The notes below the pieces were generated by a model. The model saw nothing but the letters and a program-made list of their open reading frames with translations, ran no database searches and was not told the origin of the DNA. 5,702 bases of DNA from Methylovirgula sp. (lineage in GTDB: Bacteria > Pseudomonadota > Alphaproteobacteria > Rhizobiales > Beijerinckiaceae): contig JASHUD010000063.1 of NCBI GenBank assembly GCA_030040215.1, positions 1 to 5,702 on the forward strand, in the 5' to 3' direction. The position numbers and the translations under genes were made by a program. Within the stretch, counting starts at the first letter, position 1. Each line of letters starts with the position of its first letter. Of this stretch, positions 1 through 5,702 are shown piece by piece.

Positions 1-611
1 GCGAGACTGGAGACAAGCACGTCGCGCCGCTGATCGGCGGAAAGATCGACCTGCGCGTCGGCCGCTTCGACCTCGCGCCGCACCCTTCCCCAAATGTCGA
101 GTTCCCAGGAGGCGTCGAACCCCTGTTGCCAGAGGCTCAAAGGGCTCGACAGAACGCTCGCCAGATTCGTGGGGGCACCGCCCGCGCCGGTGCCGAACGC
201 GCCCCCCGCTTCAGTGCCCGGCGTCTGCTGGCCGAACAAGCCGAGCAGTCCGTTGGCGCTTGCCTTCTCGCGTTCGTAAGAGCCGTTGGAATTGAGATTC
301 GGAAAGAGAGTCGAGGCGGTGACGCCACGTTGAAAACGACTCTCCGCCAGCCGCAACGTCGCGGTCCGCACATCGAGGTTGGCGCGCGCGACGCGGCGCT
401 CGAGGGCGATCAACTCGCGGTCCTTGAACAGCGCCCACCAATCCGGGTTCGGTTGTTCGACGGACGGCGCCGGCGCAAAGTTTTGCGCCTTGGGGAGGAA
501 CCATTGCTGCGGCAGGCCGGAAATGGGCGGCGAAAAATTCGGGCCGACGGCGCAGCTGGCGAGGAGCGCTGCGAGCCCCGGGCCGAAGGTCATCCGCAAA
601 GTGCTCGACAT
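1..611 (-). CDS. NodT-family outer-membrane efflux lipoprotein (N-terminal part, truncated by window edge)
   Basis: Outer-membrane channel component (TolC/OprM-like, NodT family) of a tripartite efflux pump. It would form the trimeric beta-barrel and periplasmic tunnel that accepts substrate from the adaptor and inner-membrane pump encoded just upstream. Reading from ATG at 611 gives 203 residues with no stop, so the C-terminal half or more lies beyond the left edge. Seen: a short lipoprotein signal with lipobox L-A-S-C (Cys20), followed by AVGPNF, which resembles the CAVGPdy start of the family. Then come WWALFKD near residue 58, a long helical stretch (ANLDVRTATLRLAESR), and FDASWELDIWGRVRREVEAA near 165-184, a family hallmark. 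A Gly/Ala/Thr-rich loop lies between about residues 128 and 148. An in-frame GTG at 623 is an alternative start, but ATG places the signal peptide well; only a weak G-run lies upstream. It is third in the efflux operon, 119 bp after the pump gene. The family assignment is firm; the substrate is unknown. Confidence 0.93.
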   Translation of the reverse strand, partial: MSSTLRMTFGPGLAALLASCAVGPNFSPPISGLPQQWFLPKAQNFAPAPSVEQPNPDWWALFKDRELIALERRVARANLDVRTATLRLAESRFQRGVTASTLFPNLNSNGSYEREKASANGLLGLFGQQTPGTEAGGAFGTGAGGAPTNLASVLSSPLSLWQQGFDASWELDIWGRVRREVEAADAQVDLSADQRRDVLVSSL

Positions 612-655
612 GCACGCCCCCACGCGACAGCGCACCTTAAGACGAATTTTCCGCG

Positions 656-687
656 AAGTGGACGGCGATTCAGCGGGCCATCCACTT
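656..687. repeat. Imperfect inverted repeat (hairpin) between pump and outer-membrane genes
   Basis: AAGTGGA at 656-662 pairs with TCCACTT at 681-687. After one mismatch, GGC at 664-666 pairs with GCC at 677-679, leaving a 10-nt loop. The stem lies in the only sizeable gap inside the efflux operon, about 45 bases ahead of the outer-membrane gene start. No T-tract follows on either strand, so it is not a standard intrinsic terminator. It could be an RNA processing or stability element, a partial attenuator, or a protein-binding dyad. It could also be chance. Confidence 0.45.
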
Positions 688-730
688 TGCGCCGCCGCGT
701 GTCCTATCGGCGACTCGCGGTCGCAAACGG

Positions 731-2407
731 CTAATGGCCACCCCCGCCGCGTCCGCCCCTGATTGGCGAAAGCAAAAAGCACAGTGGAACCATAGCGAAG
801 GCGACGATCGCGCAATACGTGAAGATGTCGGAATAGGCCATCACCTCCACCTGCGCTCGAAACATCTGATAGGCTTTGCCGAGCGCCATGGTATGCGCCA
901 CGCTGGCTACATGTCCCATGCTCTGCAGCGCCGCCTGATAGCGCCCGATCAACTGATTGAACGGTTCGGAAAACGGCGTTGCCCAGCGCGAGAGATAGGC
1001 TTGGTGCGTCTGCGCGCGCTGCTCGATGAGCGCCGTCGATATTGCGATCCCGAAAGATCCGGCGACGTTACGGAACATCGAGAAAAGCGCCGTAGCGTCG
1101 CCGTTCAGCTCGCGCGGCAGCGTCGCGTAGGTAACCGTGCTGATCGGCACGAAAAGAAACGCCAAGCCGATGGTTTGCGCGCCGCGGATCATCACCAGCC
1201 TCAAATAAGTAACGTCGATGACGAGCTTGCTGGAGAAGATCATCGCCCATCCCATGATGAAGAAACCAATGGCGATGACGTAGCGCGTCTGCATCACCGT
1301 CATCAGACGTCCGACGATCGGAATCAACACGATGACGACGAGGCCGCCGGGCGACAAGATGAGGCCCGCCCAGGTGGCGGTATAGCCGATGATCTGTTGC
1401 GCGAACTGCGGGATGATCACCGCCGAGGCATAGAGGATCGCTCCCATCGCGCCGATCATCAGACAGCCGCTGGTAAAATTTTTGTCCTTGAAGACGTTGA
1501 GCCGGATGATCGGGTTTTTCGCAACCGCCATCCAAAGCGCGCTGCCGACGATGCCGGCTATGGCCAGCAGGCACATGATGAAAATAAAGCTCGACCCGAA
1601 CCAGTCGGCGTCCTCGCCGCGGTCGAGCATCACTTCGAGGCATCCAAGTCCGAGCGCGATCAGACCGAGGCCGATCGCGTCGATGCCGCGCCGCTCGCGT
1701 CTGGCCCACGGCGGATCCTCGACAAGAACGGAGACGAGGAAGACCGCGATAATTCCGACCGGCACGTTGATGAAAAAGATCCAGCGCCAGGACGTCGAGT
1801 CGGTAATGAAACCGCCGAGCGTCGGGCCGAGCACCGGCGCCACGATGGTTGCAAGCGCCGTCACGCCGAAAGCCGCGCCGCGCCGCGCCGGCGGAAAATA
1901 ATCGAGGATGATCGACTGCTGATTGGGCTGCAGACCGCCGCCGAAAAAGCCCTGCAGCAGGCGGAAGAAGATGAGTTCCGGCAGGCTTTGCGACGTTCCG
2001 CACAGGAAGGAGCAGACGGTGAACATCGCGAGGCAGATCACAAAATAGCGCTTGCGTCCCAGAACCGCGCTAAGCCAGCCCGAGATCGTCAATACGATGC
2101 CGTTGGCGATGAGGTAGGACGTCAATGCCCAGGTTGCTTCGTCGTTCGAGGAAGAAAGGCTGCCGGCGATGTGCGGCAACGCGACGTTGACGATCGTCGT
2201 GTCGAGAATCTCCATGAAGGCGGCGAGGGTGACTACGATCGCGACCAGCCAAGGATTGTAGGTGGGGCGCCAAGCGCCATGGTCTTCACCGGGCGCTGGA
2301 GCGGCGACCGGCGCAGTCTCGGCAGACCCAGTGACCGGCGTCTCCAGGCGCGCTTCCTCGGCCGGCTTATCGGCGGGACCCGGCACTTTCCGCCACGGTG
2401 CGCTCAT
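731..2407 (-). CDS. emrB: DHA2-family (EmrB/QacA-type) MFS drug:proton antiporter
   Basis: Inner-membrane pump of 558 residues, the usual size for the 14-helix DHA2 family, which exports hydrophobic drugs and other toxic compounds using the proton gradient. Seen: a Pro/Ala-rich cytoplasmic N-terminus of about 50 residues; first helix from about 52; the D1 motif LDTTIVNVALP near 68-78; motif A ending in GRKR at 117-120; FFRLLQGFFGGG near 147-158; and the antiporter motif C APVLGPTLGG at 190-199. WRWIFFINVPVG follows at about 208-218, then further hydrophobic segments to a short Gly-rich tail. The ATG at 2407 overlaps the TGA of the adaptor gene (ATGA), implying translational coupling. The open frame continues 122 codons upstream, but that part lies wholly within the adaptor gene in another frame and has no pump-like sequence, so it is excluded. 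Stop is TAG at 731-733. The symbol denotes family-level similarity to E. coli EmrB; the substrate is unknown. Confidence 0.95.
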   Translation of the reverse strand: MSAPWRKVPGPADKPAEEARLETPVTGSAETAPVAAPAPGEDHGAWRPTYNPWLVAIVVTLAAFMEILDTTIVNVALPHIAGSLSSSNDEATWALTSYLIANGIVLTISGWLSAVLGRKRYFVICLAMFTVCSFLCGTSQSLPELIFFRLLQGFFGGGLQPNQQSIILDYFPPARRGAAFGVTALATIVAPVLGPTLGGFITDSTSWRWIFFINVPVGIIAVFLVSVLVEDPPWARRERRGIDAIGLGLIALGLGCLEVMLDRGEDADWFGSSFIFIMCLLAIAGIVGSALWMAVAKNPIIRLNVFKDKNFTSGCLMIGAMGAILYASAVIIPQFAQQIIGYTATWAGLILSPGGLVVIVLIPIVGRLMTVMQTRYVIAIGFFIMGWAMIFSSKLVIDVTYLRLVMIRGAQTIGLAFLFVPISTVTYATLPRELNGDATALFSMFRNVAGSFGIAISTALIEQRAQTHQAYLSRWATPFSEPFNQLIGRYQAALQSMGHVASVAHTMALGKAYQMFRAQVEVMAYSDIFTYCAIVAFAMVPLCFLLSPIRGGRGGGGH

Positions 2408-3558
2408 TGCACTTTCACCCGCGGTTCGACGGAAAGTCCGAGCGACATCGGGCGCCGCGGATCGAGTCCGCTGTCGATGTCGATCTTGACCGGTACGCGC
2501 TGCACGATCTTCACGAAATTGCCGGTCGCGTTCTCCGGAGGAAAGGCCGTGAACTTCGATCCCGTGCCGCGTTGGATCGAATCGACATGGCCCTTGAGAT
2601 TCAATTCCGGATAGGCATCGACCGAGATCGTCACGCTTTGGCCGGGGCGCATCCACCTGAGCTGACTCTCTTTGAAATTCGCGGTGACCCAGATCTGCGG
2701 CGACACGATCGAAAAAATCTGCTGACCGGGCGTGACGTAATTGCCGACTTCGACGTTGCGTTTGGTGATCCACCCGTCTTGCGGCGCGGTCACGATCGTG
2801 TAGGAGAGGTTGAGGATCGCTTGGTCGAGCCGGGCTCGAGCCTGCGCGACTTGGCCATTGTTCTGTCGGACTTCCGCTTCGACTTGCCCGATCCTTTGCG
2901 GGACGGGCTCGGCCTGTTGCACTTGCGCCTGCGCCTGATCGACTTGCGCTTGTGCCTGCTGCAGCGCCGCCGTGGCGGCGTCGATATCCTGCTGGCTCGT
3001 GGCTTGTCGCGGCAATGCCTTTTGGCGTTGATCGTCGGCTTGCGCTTTGGCTTCCACGGCCTGCGCAGCAGCGAGCTGCGCCTGCGCGAGCAGGAGTTGC
3101 GCGGGAAAATTCTTATGTGCCACCGCGGCCGCGTATTGGAAGCCGGCAAGTTGTCCTTGCGCGGTGGCGAGCTGCGCCTGCGCGGATTCTCGGTCGATCA
3201 CATATTGCCGATTGTCGATGTGGATGAGCGGATCGCCTTTATGCACGAACTGATTGTCGTTCACGTCGAGGGACACGACGTTTCCCGACACCTGTGGAGC
3301 GATCGATATGGCGCGGCCGTCGATATTGGCATCGTCGGTGCTCTCATAGCCGCGGTTGCCGAGCCAATAGAAGTAGGAGGCAACCGCGAGGCCGGCGAAC
3401 AGCAAAATCGCCAGCAGCAAAACCACGCGGCGACGGCCGCCATTCTGCGGCGCCTTGCCGTTTTGCGCTTGAGCGCCACGCGCAGCGGATTCCGGCGCCC
3501 TTTTGGAAGCCGCAGATTCGTGCCTTGAGGTGTTTGATTCAGCTTTAGAATCTGGCAT
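2404..3558 (-). CDS. emrA: EmrA/HlyD-family periplasmic adaptor (membrane fusion protein)
   Basis: Adaptor of 384 residues that links the inner-membrane pump to the outer-membrane channel. Seen: a charged cytoplasmic N-terminus (1-44); one membrane anchor at about 45-65; the first half of the biotinyl/lipoyl domain with TDDANIDG (74-81) and APQVSGNVVSLDV (87-99); and a long Ala/Gln-rich coiled-coil hairpin at about 120-250 with repeated AQ-type steps. The second lipoyl half is TIVTAPQDGWITKRNVEVG (254-272), followed by beta-barrel sequence including VTANFKESQL and the RVPVKIDID strand. TDDA and TAPQDGWI are typical of EmrA-type rather than RND-type adaptors. ATG at 3558 is chosen because it gives a compact cytoplasmic tail; the frame is open back to TTG at 3621 and includes GTG at 3594. 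No Shine-Dalgarno-like sequence precedes any of these, so the start is the least certain part. It is the first gene of the efflux operon, facing the tetR-type gene. Confidence 0.93.
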   Translation of the reverse strand: MPDSKAESNTSRHESAASKRAPESAARGAQAQNGKAPQNGGRRRVVLLLAILLFAGLAVASYFYWLGNRGYESTDDANIDGRAISIAPQVSGNVVSLDVNDNQFVHKGDPLIHIDNRQYVIDRESAQAQLATAQGQLAGFQYAAAVAHKNFPAQLLLAQAQLAAAQAVEAKAQADDQRQKALPRQATSQQDIDAATAALQQAQAQVDQAQAQVQQAEPVPQRIGQVEAEVRQNNGQVAQARARLDQAILNLSYTIVTAPQDGWITKRNVEVGNYVTPGQQIFSIVSPQIWVTANFKESQLRWMRPGQSVTISVDAYPELNLKGHVDSIQRGTGSKFTAFPPENATGNFVKIVQRVPVKIDIDSGLDPRRPMSLGLSVEPRVKVQ

Positions 3559-3639
3559 GATCGACGATGGGAACGAGGAGGCGTGCGACGCCACGCTTGC
3601 CGCGGCTGGCCGCCGGAGCAAAAATTAGGAAAAAGCCAC

Positions 3640-3665
3640 TTAACCGAACCAGAGAGTTCGTATAA
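3640..3665. promoter_or_regulatory. Candidate TetR-family operator (imperfect palindrome)
   Basis: The pattern TTA-N2-CGAAC-N6-GTTCG-N2-TAA is a 26-bp dyad centred between 3652 and 3653, with 8 of 13 base pairs symmetric. It covers the minus-strand -10 box of the efflux operon (3659-3664) and nearly all of the plus-strand -10 box of the regulator gene (3661-3666), so a dimer bound here would block both promoters. A second, overlapping dyad, GAACC (3646-3650) with GGTTC (3666-3670), shares the left arm. The length and position fit TetR-family operators. That the neighbouring regulator binds here is inferred from gene order and symmetry. Confidence 0.5.
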
Positions 3666-3687
3666 GGTTCCCGTTGTCCGATGTCAA
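3659..3687 (-). promoter_or_regulatory. Sigma70-type promoter for the efflux operon
   Basis: On the minus strand, TTGACA (bases 3687 to 3682) is a perfect -35 match. It is followed by a 17-bp spacer and TATACG (3664 to 3659), which matches the -10 consensus in 4 of 6 positions. The expected transcript start is near 3652, leaving about 94 bases of leader before the adaptor ATG at 3558. The -35 box overlaps the start codon of the divergent regulator gene. The -10 box lies inside the candidate operator, as expected for a repressed promoter. Confidence 0.55.
3661..3666 (+). promoter_or_regulatory. Candidate -10 box of the regulator gene
   Basis: TATAAG matches the -10 consensus in 5 of 6 positions and lies 14 bases before the regulator ATG. 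The -35 region is poor: CTTAAC at 3639-3644 with a 16-bp spacer is the best I see. The box overlaps the minus-strand -10 box of the efflux operon, so polymerase could hardly occupy both at once. The predicted leader is very short, about 8 bases. Confidence 0.35.
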
Positions 3688-4331
3688 CCGACCTTGCCCC
3701 GTTAGAGACTCAGAAACCGCAGCGCATTCCGCGCGGCGAGAGACGGCGCGAAGAAATCGCCGCCGTCGCCGCGCGCGTCTTCCTAGAACTCGGCTATACC
3801 GAGACGACGATGCAAATTGTCGCGTCGCGCGCCGGAGCGTCGAAGGAGACGCTTTATCGTCACTTCGGCAGCAAGGAAGGGCTGTTCGCTGAAATTGTAC
3901 GGGCGCGTTCGGCGAGCGTCTACGGGGGCGCCGAAGGCGAGTTCCGCTTGCAGGGCGAGCCGCACGAAGTCCTGAAGCAGCTCGGCTTCAATCTTCTCCG
4001 ATTGATCTTGGATAGCGATCCGCTCTGCCTTTTCAGGATCGTCGTCGCGGAGTCGCCGCGCGTGCCGGAACTCGGCCGCATTTTCTTCGAGCAAGGCCCG
4101 GCGCAGACCTTGCACCACCTGACGCGCTATCTCGAAAATGCCACGCGTCAGGGCCTGTTGAACTGCCCCGACCCTACGCTTGCCGCCAGACTTTTTCTCG
4201 GCGCGGTCGTAGGCAACCGGCACATCATGTTGCTGGTAGCGCCGGGTTTCGAGACGATTACCGAAGAAAAGATCCATCACCACGTCGAGGAAGCGGTGGC
4301 GATGTTTTTGGTGAAATACGCCGCCCGCTGA
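3681..4331 (+). CDS. TetR/AcrR-family transcriptional regulator (likely repressor of the efflux operon)
   Basis: Dimeric DNA-binding regulator of 216 residues, the normal length for the family. Seen: an N-terminal helix-turn-helix domain at about 22-70. RREEIAAVAARVFLELGYTE leads into TTMQIVASRAGASKETLYRH, with recognition-helix residues around SKETLYRHFGSKEGLF (54-69). The rest is an all-helical ligand-binding and dimer domain whose FRIVVAESPRVPELGRIFFEQGP (118-140) and RLFLGAVVGNRHI segments resemble the AefR-like TetR_C_7 type. The ATG at 3681 is the natural family start; AAGG at 3664-3667 is a distant, weak Shine-Dalgarno. The gene is divergent from the efflux operon across 122 bp that holds overlapping promoters and a palindrome, so local repression of the pump and autoregulation are inferred, with relief by a pump substrate. 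The inducer cannot be read from the sequence. Confidence 0.93.
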   Translation: MSTDLAPLETQKPQRIPRGERRREEIAAVAARVFLELGYTETTMQIVASRAGASKETLYRHFGSKEGLFAEIVRARSASVYGGAEGEFRLQGEPHEVLKQLGFNLLRLILDSDPLCLFRIVVAESPRVPELGRIFFEQGPAQTLHHLTRYLENATRQGLLNCPDPTLAARLFLGAVVGNRHIMLLVAPGFETITEEKIHHHVEEAVAMFLVKYAAR

Positions 4332-4357
4332 GATGGTCCCGCCGCTGCGATCTTGCT

Positions 4358-4361
4358 AGGA
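4358..4361 (+). promoter_or_regulatory. Shine-Dalgarno that fixes the glycosylase start
   Basis: AGGA lies 6 bases before ATG 4368, a good spacing. It falls inside the reading frame that would begin at TTG 4353, which argues for initiation at the ATG instead. Confidence 0.6.
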
Positions 4362-4367
4362 TTGCGC

Positions 4368-5186
4368 ATGGCCGGCAATTCCAACTCTGTTTCCGCAGAC
4401 GAGACGCGGGCGCTCGCTTGGCTCTTGCGCTGGTACGCCGAGATGGGCGTCGATCTCGCCGTCGACGCCGAACCGCATGATCGTTTCGCGGAAAAGGATC
4501 TGGAGAAGCCGCGGCGTACCGCCGCCTCGCCTGAATCCGCGACGCGAAGGCCGCAGCCTCTGCCGGCGCTTTCTGCCGACGCCACGACGCAATCGGCACG
4601 CGACGCAGCGGCGGCGGCGCGGACGCTCGATGAACTGCGCGCCGAGCTTCTCGCCTTCGAAGGCTGCGCTCTCAAGGCAACTGCGACGCAACTCGTCTTT
4701 GCCGACGGCAATCCCGAGGCCAAGATCATGATCGTCGGCGAAGCGCCTGGCGCCGACGAGGACCGTCTCGGGCGGCCCTTCGTCGGACGCGCCGGGCAAT
4801 TGCTCGATAAGATGCTGGCGGCGATCGGCCTCGATCGGCGTCATGTCTATATCGCCAACGTGGTGCCTTGGCGGCCGCCCGGCAATCGCACCCCGACGCC
4901 GATCGAAACTTCGGCCTGCCTGCCGTTCATGCGCCGGCAGATCGAGCTCGTTCATCCGAAGATCCTCGTCTGCCTCGGCGCCGCCGCCACGCAGACTCTG
5001 CTTGGCACACGCGAGGGGATCATGCGCATCCGCGGCCGCTGGCACGAGTACGACATGGCGGGAACGAAGATCCCGGCGATCGCCATGCTGCATCCCGCCT
5101 ATTTGCTGCGCCAGCCTTCGCACAAAAAATTCGCTTGGCAGGATCTGCGCGAATTGGCCAAGATGATAAAGAAGGTCGGCAATTGA
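4368..5186 (+). CDS. Family 4-type uracil-DNA glycosylase (SPO1 DNA polymerase-related)
   Basis: DNA repair enzyme of 272 residues that would remove uracil arising from cytosine deamination or dUTP incorporation. Seen: an N-terminal segment (12-40) with LAWLLRWYAEMGVDLAVD, a pattern I associate with alphaproteobacterial members; an Ala/Pro-rich linker (about 45-85); then the catalytic domain. This has motif GEAPGADED at 124-132, GRPFVGRAGQLLDKML at 135-150, PWRPPGNRTPTP at 167-178, and the second active-site motif HPAYLL at 242-247. Classical family 4 enzymes bind [4Fe-4S] with four cysteines; here only C100 and C184 remain, and F97 and W168 occupy the other two places. The UdgX-type KRRIH motif is absent; MRIRGRW is found in that region. 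It lies 36 bp downstream of the regulator gene on the same strand, so co-transcription is likely though a functional link is not implied. The TTG at 4353 was rejected in favour of the ATG with AGGA. Confidence 0.92.
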   Translation: MAGNSNSVSADETRALAWLLRWYAEMGVDLAVDAEPHDRFAEKDLEKPRRTAASPESATRRPQPLPALSADATTQSARDAAAAARTLDELRAELLAFEGCALKATATQLVFADGNPEAKIMIVGEAPGADEDRLGRPFVGRAGQLLDKMLAAIGLDRRHVYIANVVPWRPPGNRTPTPIETSACLPFMRRQIELVHPKILVCLGAAATQTLLGTREGIMRIRGRWHEYDMAGTKIPAIAMLHPAYLLRQPSHKKFAWQDLRELAKMIKKVGN

Positions 5187-5233
5187 GCGCACATCCGGAT
5201 AACGCGTCAGGAACTGCGACGACCAACTCTTTC

Positions 5234-5262
5234 TTGGAACGAGATCCGCGGTAAGCAATACT
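5234..5262 (+). promoter_or_regulatory. Candidate promoter for the YpfJ-type gene
   Basis: TTGGAA (5234-5239), a 17-bp spacer and AATACT (5257-5262) match the sigma70 boxes in 4 of 6 positions each. A start near 5269 would give a leader of about 15 bases before ATG 5284. It suggests that this gene has its own promoter in the 97-bp gap after the glycosylase gene. No intrinsic terminator was seen in the gap. Confidence 0.35.
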
Positions 5263-5283
5263 TCGGCCATGGATGCGATCTGA

Positions 5284-5702
5284 ATGGATTGGCAAGATCT
5301 TCCCCGTTCGGACAATATTGAGGATCGGCGCGGCGACGATTCCGGAGGAGGGCTTGGCGGGATTGGCATCCCGAGCCTGGGAGGCACCGGCCATCTCGGC
5401 CTCGGCGCGATCGTCGTGCTCGGCCTAATCGGCTGGGCGCTCGGCATCGATCCGCGCGTGCTGATCGGCGGCGCCGAAATGGTGGAGAACGGCGGCCAAT
5501 CGAGCCAATTGACCGACGCGGGCGAGCCGATACAACAGACTGCGGCCGGCACGCCGAGCGACCAGACCGGGCAATTCGTCGCCGCCATTCTCGCCGAAAC
5601 CGAAGATGTTTGGTCCGCGGTCCTACCGGCGCAGAAAGGCATCCAATACGTGCCGCCGCATCTCGTGCTCTATAGCGGGCAAACTTATTCGGGCTGCGGC
5701 GG
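5284..5702 (+). CDS. ypfJ: YpfJ/KPN_02809-family putative neutral zinc metallopeptidase (N-terminal part, truncated by window edge)
   Basis: Only the first 139 residues are present; the frame is open to the right edge. Seen: the family N-terminus MDWQDLPRSDNIEDRRG (compare MrWqgrreSDNvEDRRg in E. coli YpfJ), a Gly-rich stretch at 20-41, and a single membrane segment at about 38-54 (GLGAIVVLGLIGWALG). A polar region follows, then FVAAILAETEDVWSAVLP (98-115), YVPPHLVLYSGQTYSGCG (122-139), the start of the conserved peptidase domain. The zinc-binding HExxH-type motif expected later in the family lies outside the window, so catalytic competence cannot be judged. The start is well fixed: TGA at 5281-5283 is in frame and directly abuts the ATG. 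No good Shine-Dalgarno is visible. The family is known largely by prediction; a membrane-anchored peptidase with its domain outside the cytoplasm is inferred. The symbol is by family resemblance only. Confidence 0.88.
   Translation, partial: MDWQDLPRSDNIEDRRGDDSGGGLGGIGIPSLGGTGHLGLGAIVVLGLIGWALGIDPRVLIGGAEMVENGGQSSQLTDAGEPIQQTAAGTPSDQTGQFVAAILAETEDVWSAVLPAQKGIQYVPPHLVLYSGQTYSGCG

Noticed and set aside
656..687. The inverted repeat read as an intrinsic terminator of the pump gene
   Set aside because: No run of T follows the stem on either strand, and the outer-membrane gene downstream plainly belongs to the same system.
126..734. A 202-codon plus-strand frame over the outer-membrane gene
   Set aside because: It is Arg-rich without motifs and is antisense to the NodT-family gene, which has a lipobox and hallmark motifs.
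734..2614. A 626-codon open frame on the plus strand opposite the pump gene
   Set aside because: Its product is rich in Arg, Asp, Glu and His with no recognisable domain. It mirrors the pump gene, whose membrane helices and family motifs are clear; long antisense frames are expected with this GC-biased codon use.
2408..2773. A 122-codon N-terminal extension of the pump
   Set aside because: It lies entirely within the adaptor gene in another frame, is Arg/Asp-rich, and the ATGA overlap at 2404-2407 gives a normal start.
2900..3000. Repetitive CTTGCGCCTG-like units that could be taken for a DNA repeat array
   Set aside because: They are in frame in the adaptor gene and encode the Ala/Gln steps of its coiled coil, so protein structure explains them.
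2398..3528. A 376-codon open frame on the plus strand opposite the adaptor gene
   Set aside because: It is an Arg/Leu-rich shadow of the Ala/Gln-rich coiled coil on the other strand; the adaptor reading has clear lipoyl and anchor motifs.
4356..5642. A 428-codon open frame on the minus strand across the glycosylase and the YpfJ-type gene
   Set aside because: It crosses two well-supported genes and their gap, and its product shows no domain; it is best explained by codon bias.

Overview
The window looks like chromosomal DNA from an alphaproteobacterium, probably Hyphomicrobiales (Methylocystis/Beijerinckia-like). This is inferred from high G+C with strong third-position GC bias, from the alphaproteobacterial form of the family 4 uracil-DNA glycosylase, and from the layout of the efflux operon. 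The genus cannot be fixed from the sequence alone.

Left part, minus strand (1-3558): a tripartite drug-efflux operon. In transcription order it holds an EmrA/HlyD-type periplasmic adaptor (3558-2404), a 14-helix DHA2/EmrB-type major facilitator pump (2407-731), and a NodT-family outer-membrane efflux lipoprotein (starts at 611, runs off the left edge). The first two genes overlap by ATGA. A 119-bp gap containing an imperfect hairpin precedes the third. Together they would span both membranes and export small toxic molecules from the cell.

Control region (3559-3680): a divergent intergenic stretch. On the minus strand it has a perfect TTGACA -35 box, a 17-bp spacer and TATACG, aimed at the efflux operon. 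On the plus strand it has a TATAAG box aimed at a TetR/AcrR regulator. A 26-bp imperfect palindrome covers both -10 boxes and is the best candidate operator. The arrangement predicts a local repressor that controls both the pump and itself.

Right part, plus strand (3681-5702): the TetR regulator (3681-4331); 36 bp later a family 4-type uracil-DNA glycosylase (4368-5186); then, after 97 bp with a candidate promoter, the N-terminal third or so of a YpfJ/KPN_02809-type putative neutral zinc metallopeptidase that runs off the right edge. The glycosylase lacks two of the four cysteines that hold the [4Fe-4S] cluster in classical family 4 enzymes.

No mobile element, CRISPR array, tRNA or rRNA was seen. 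All genes belong to known families and I found no convincing undescribed system. The most notable points are the compact divergent promoter/operator, the cysteine-depleted glycosylase, and the hairpin ahead of the outer-membrane gene.
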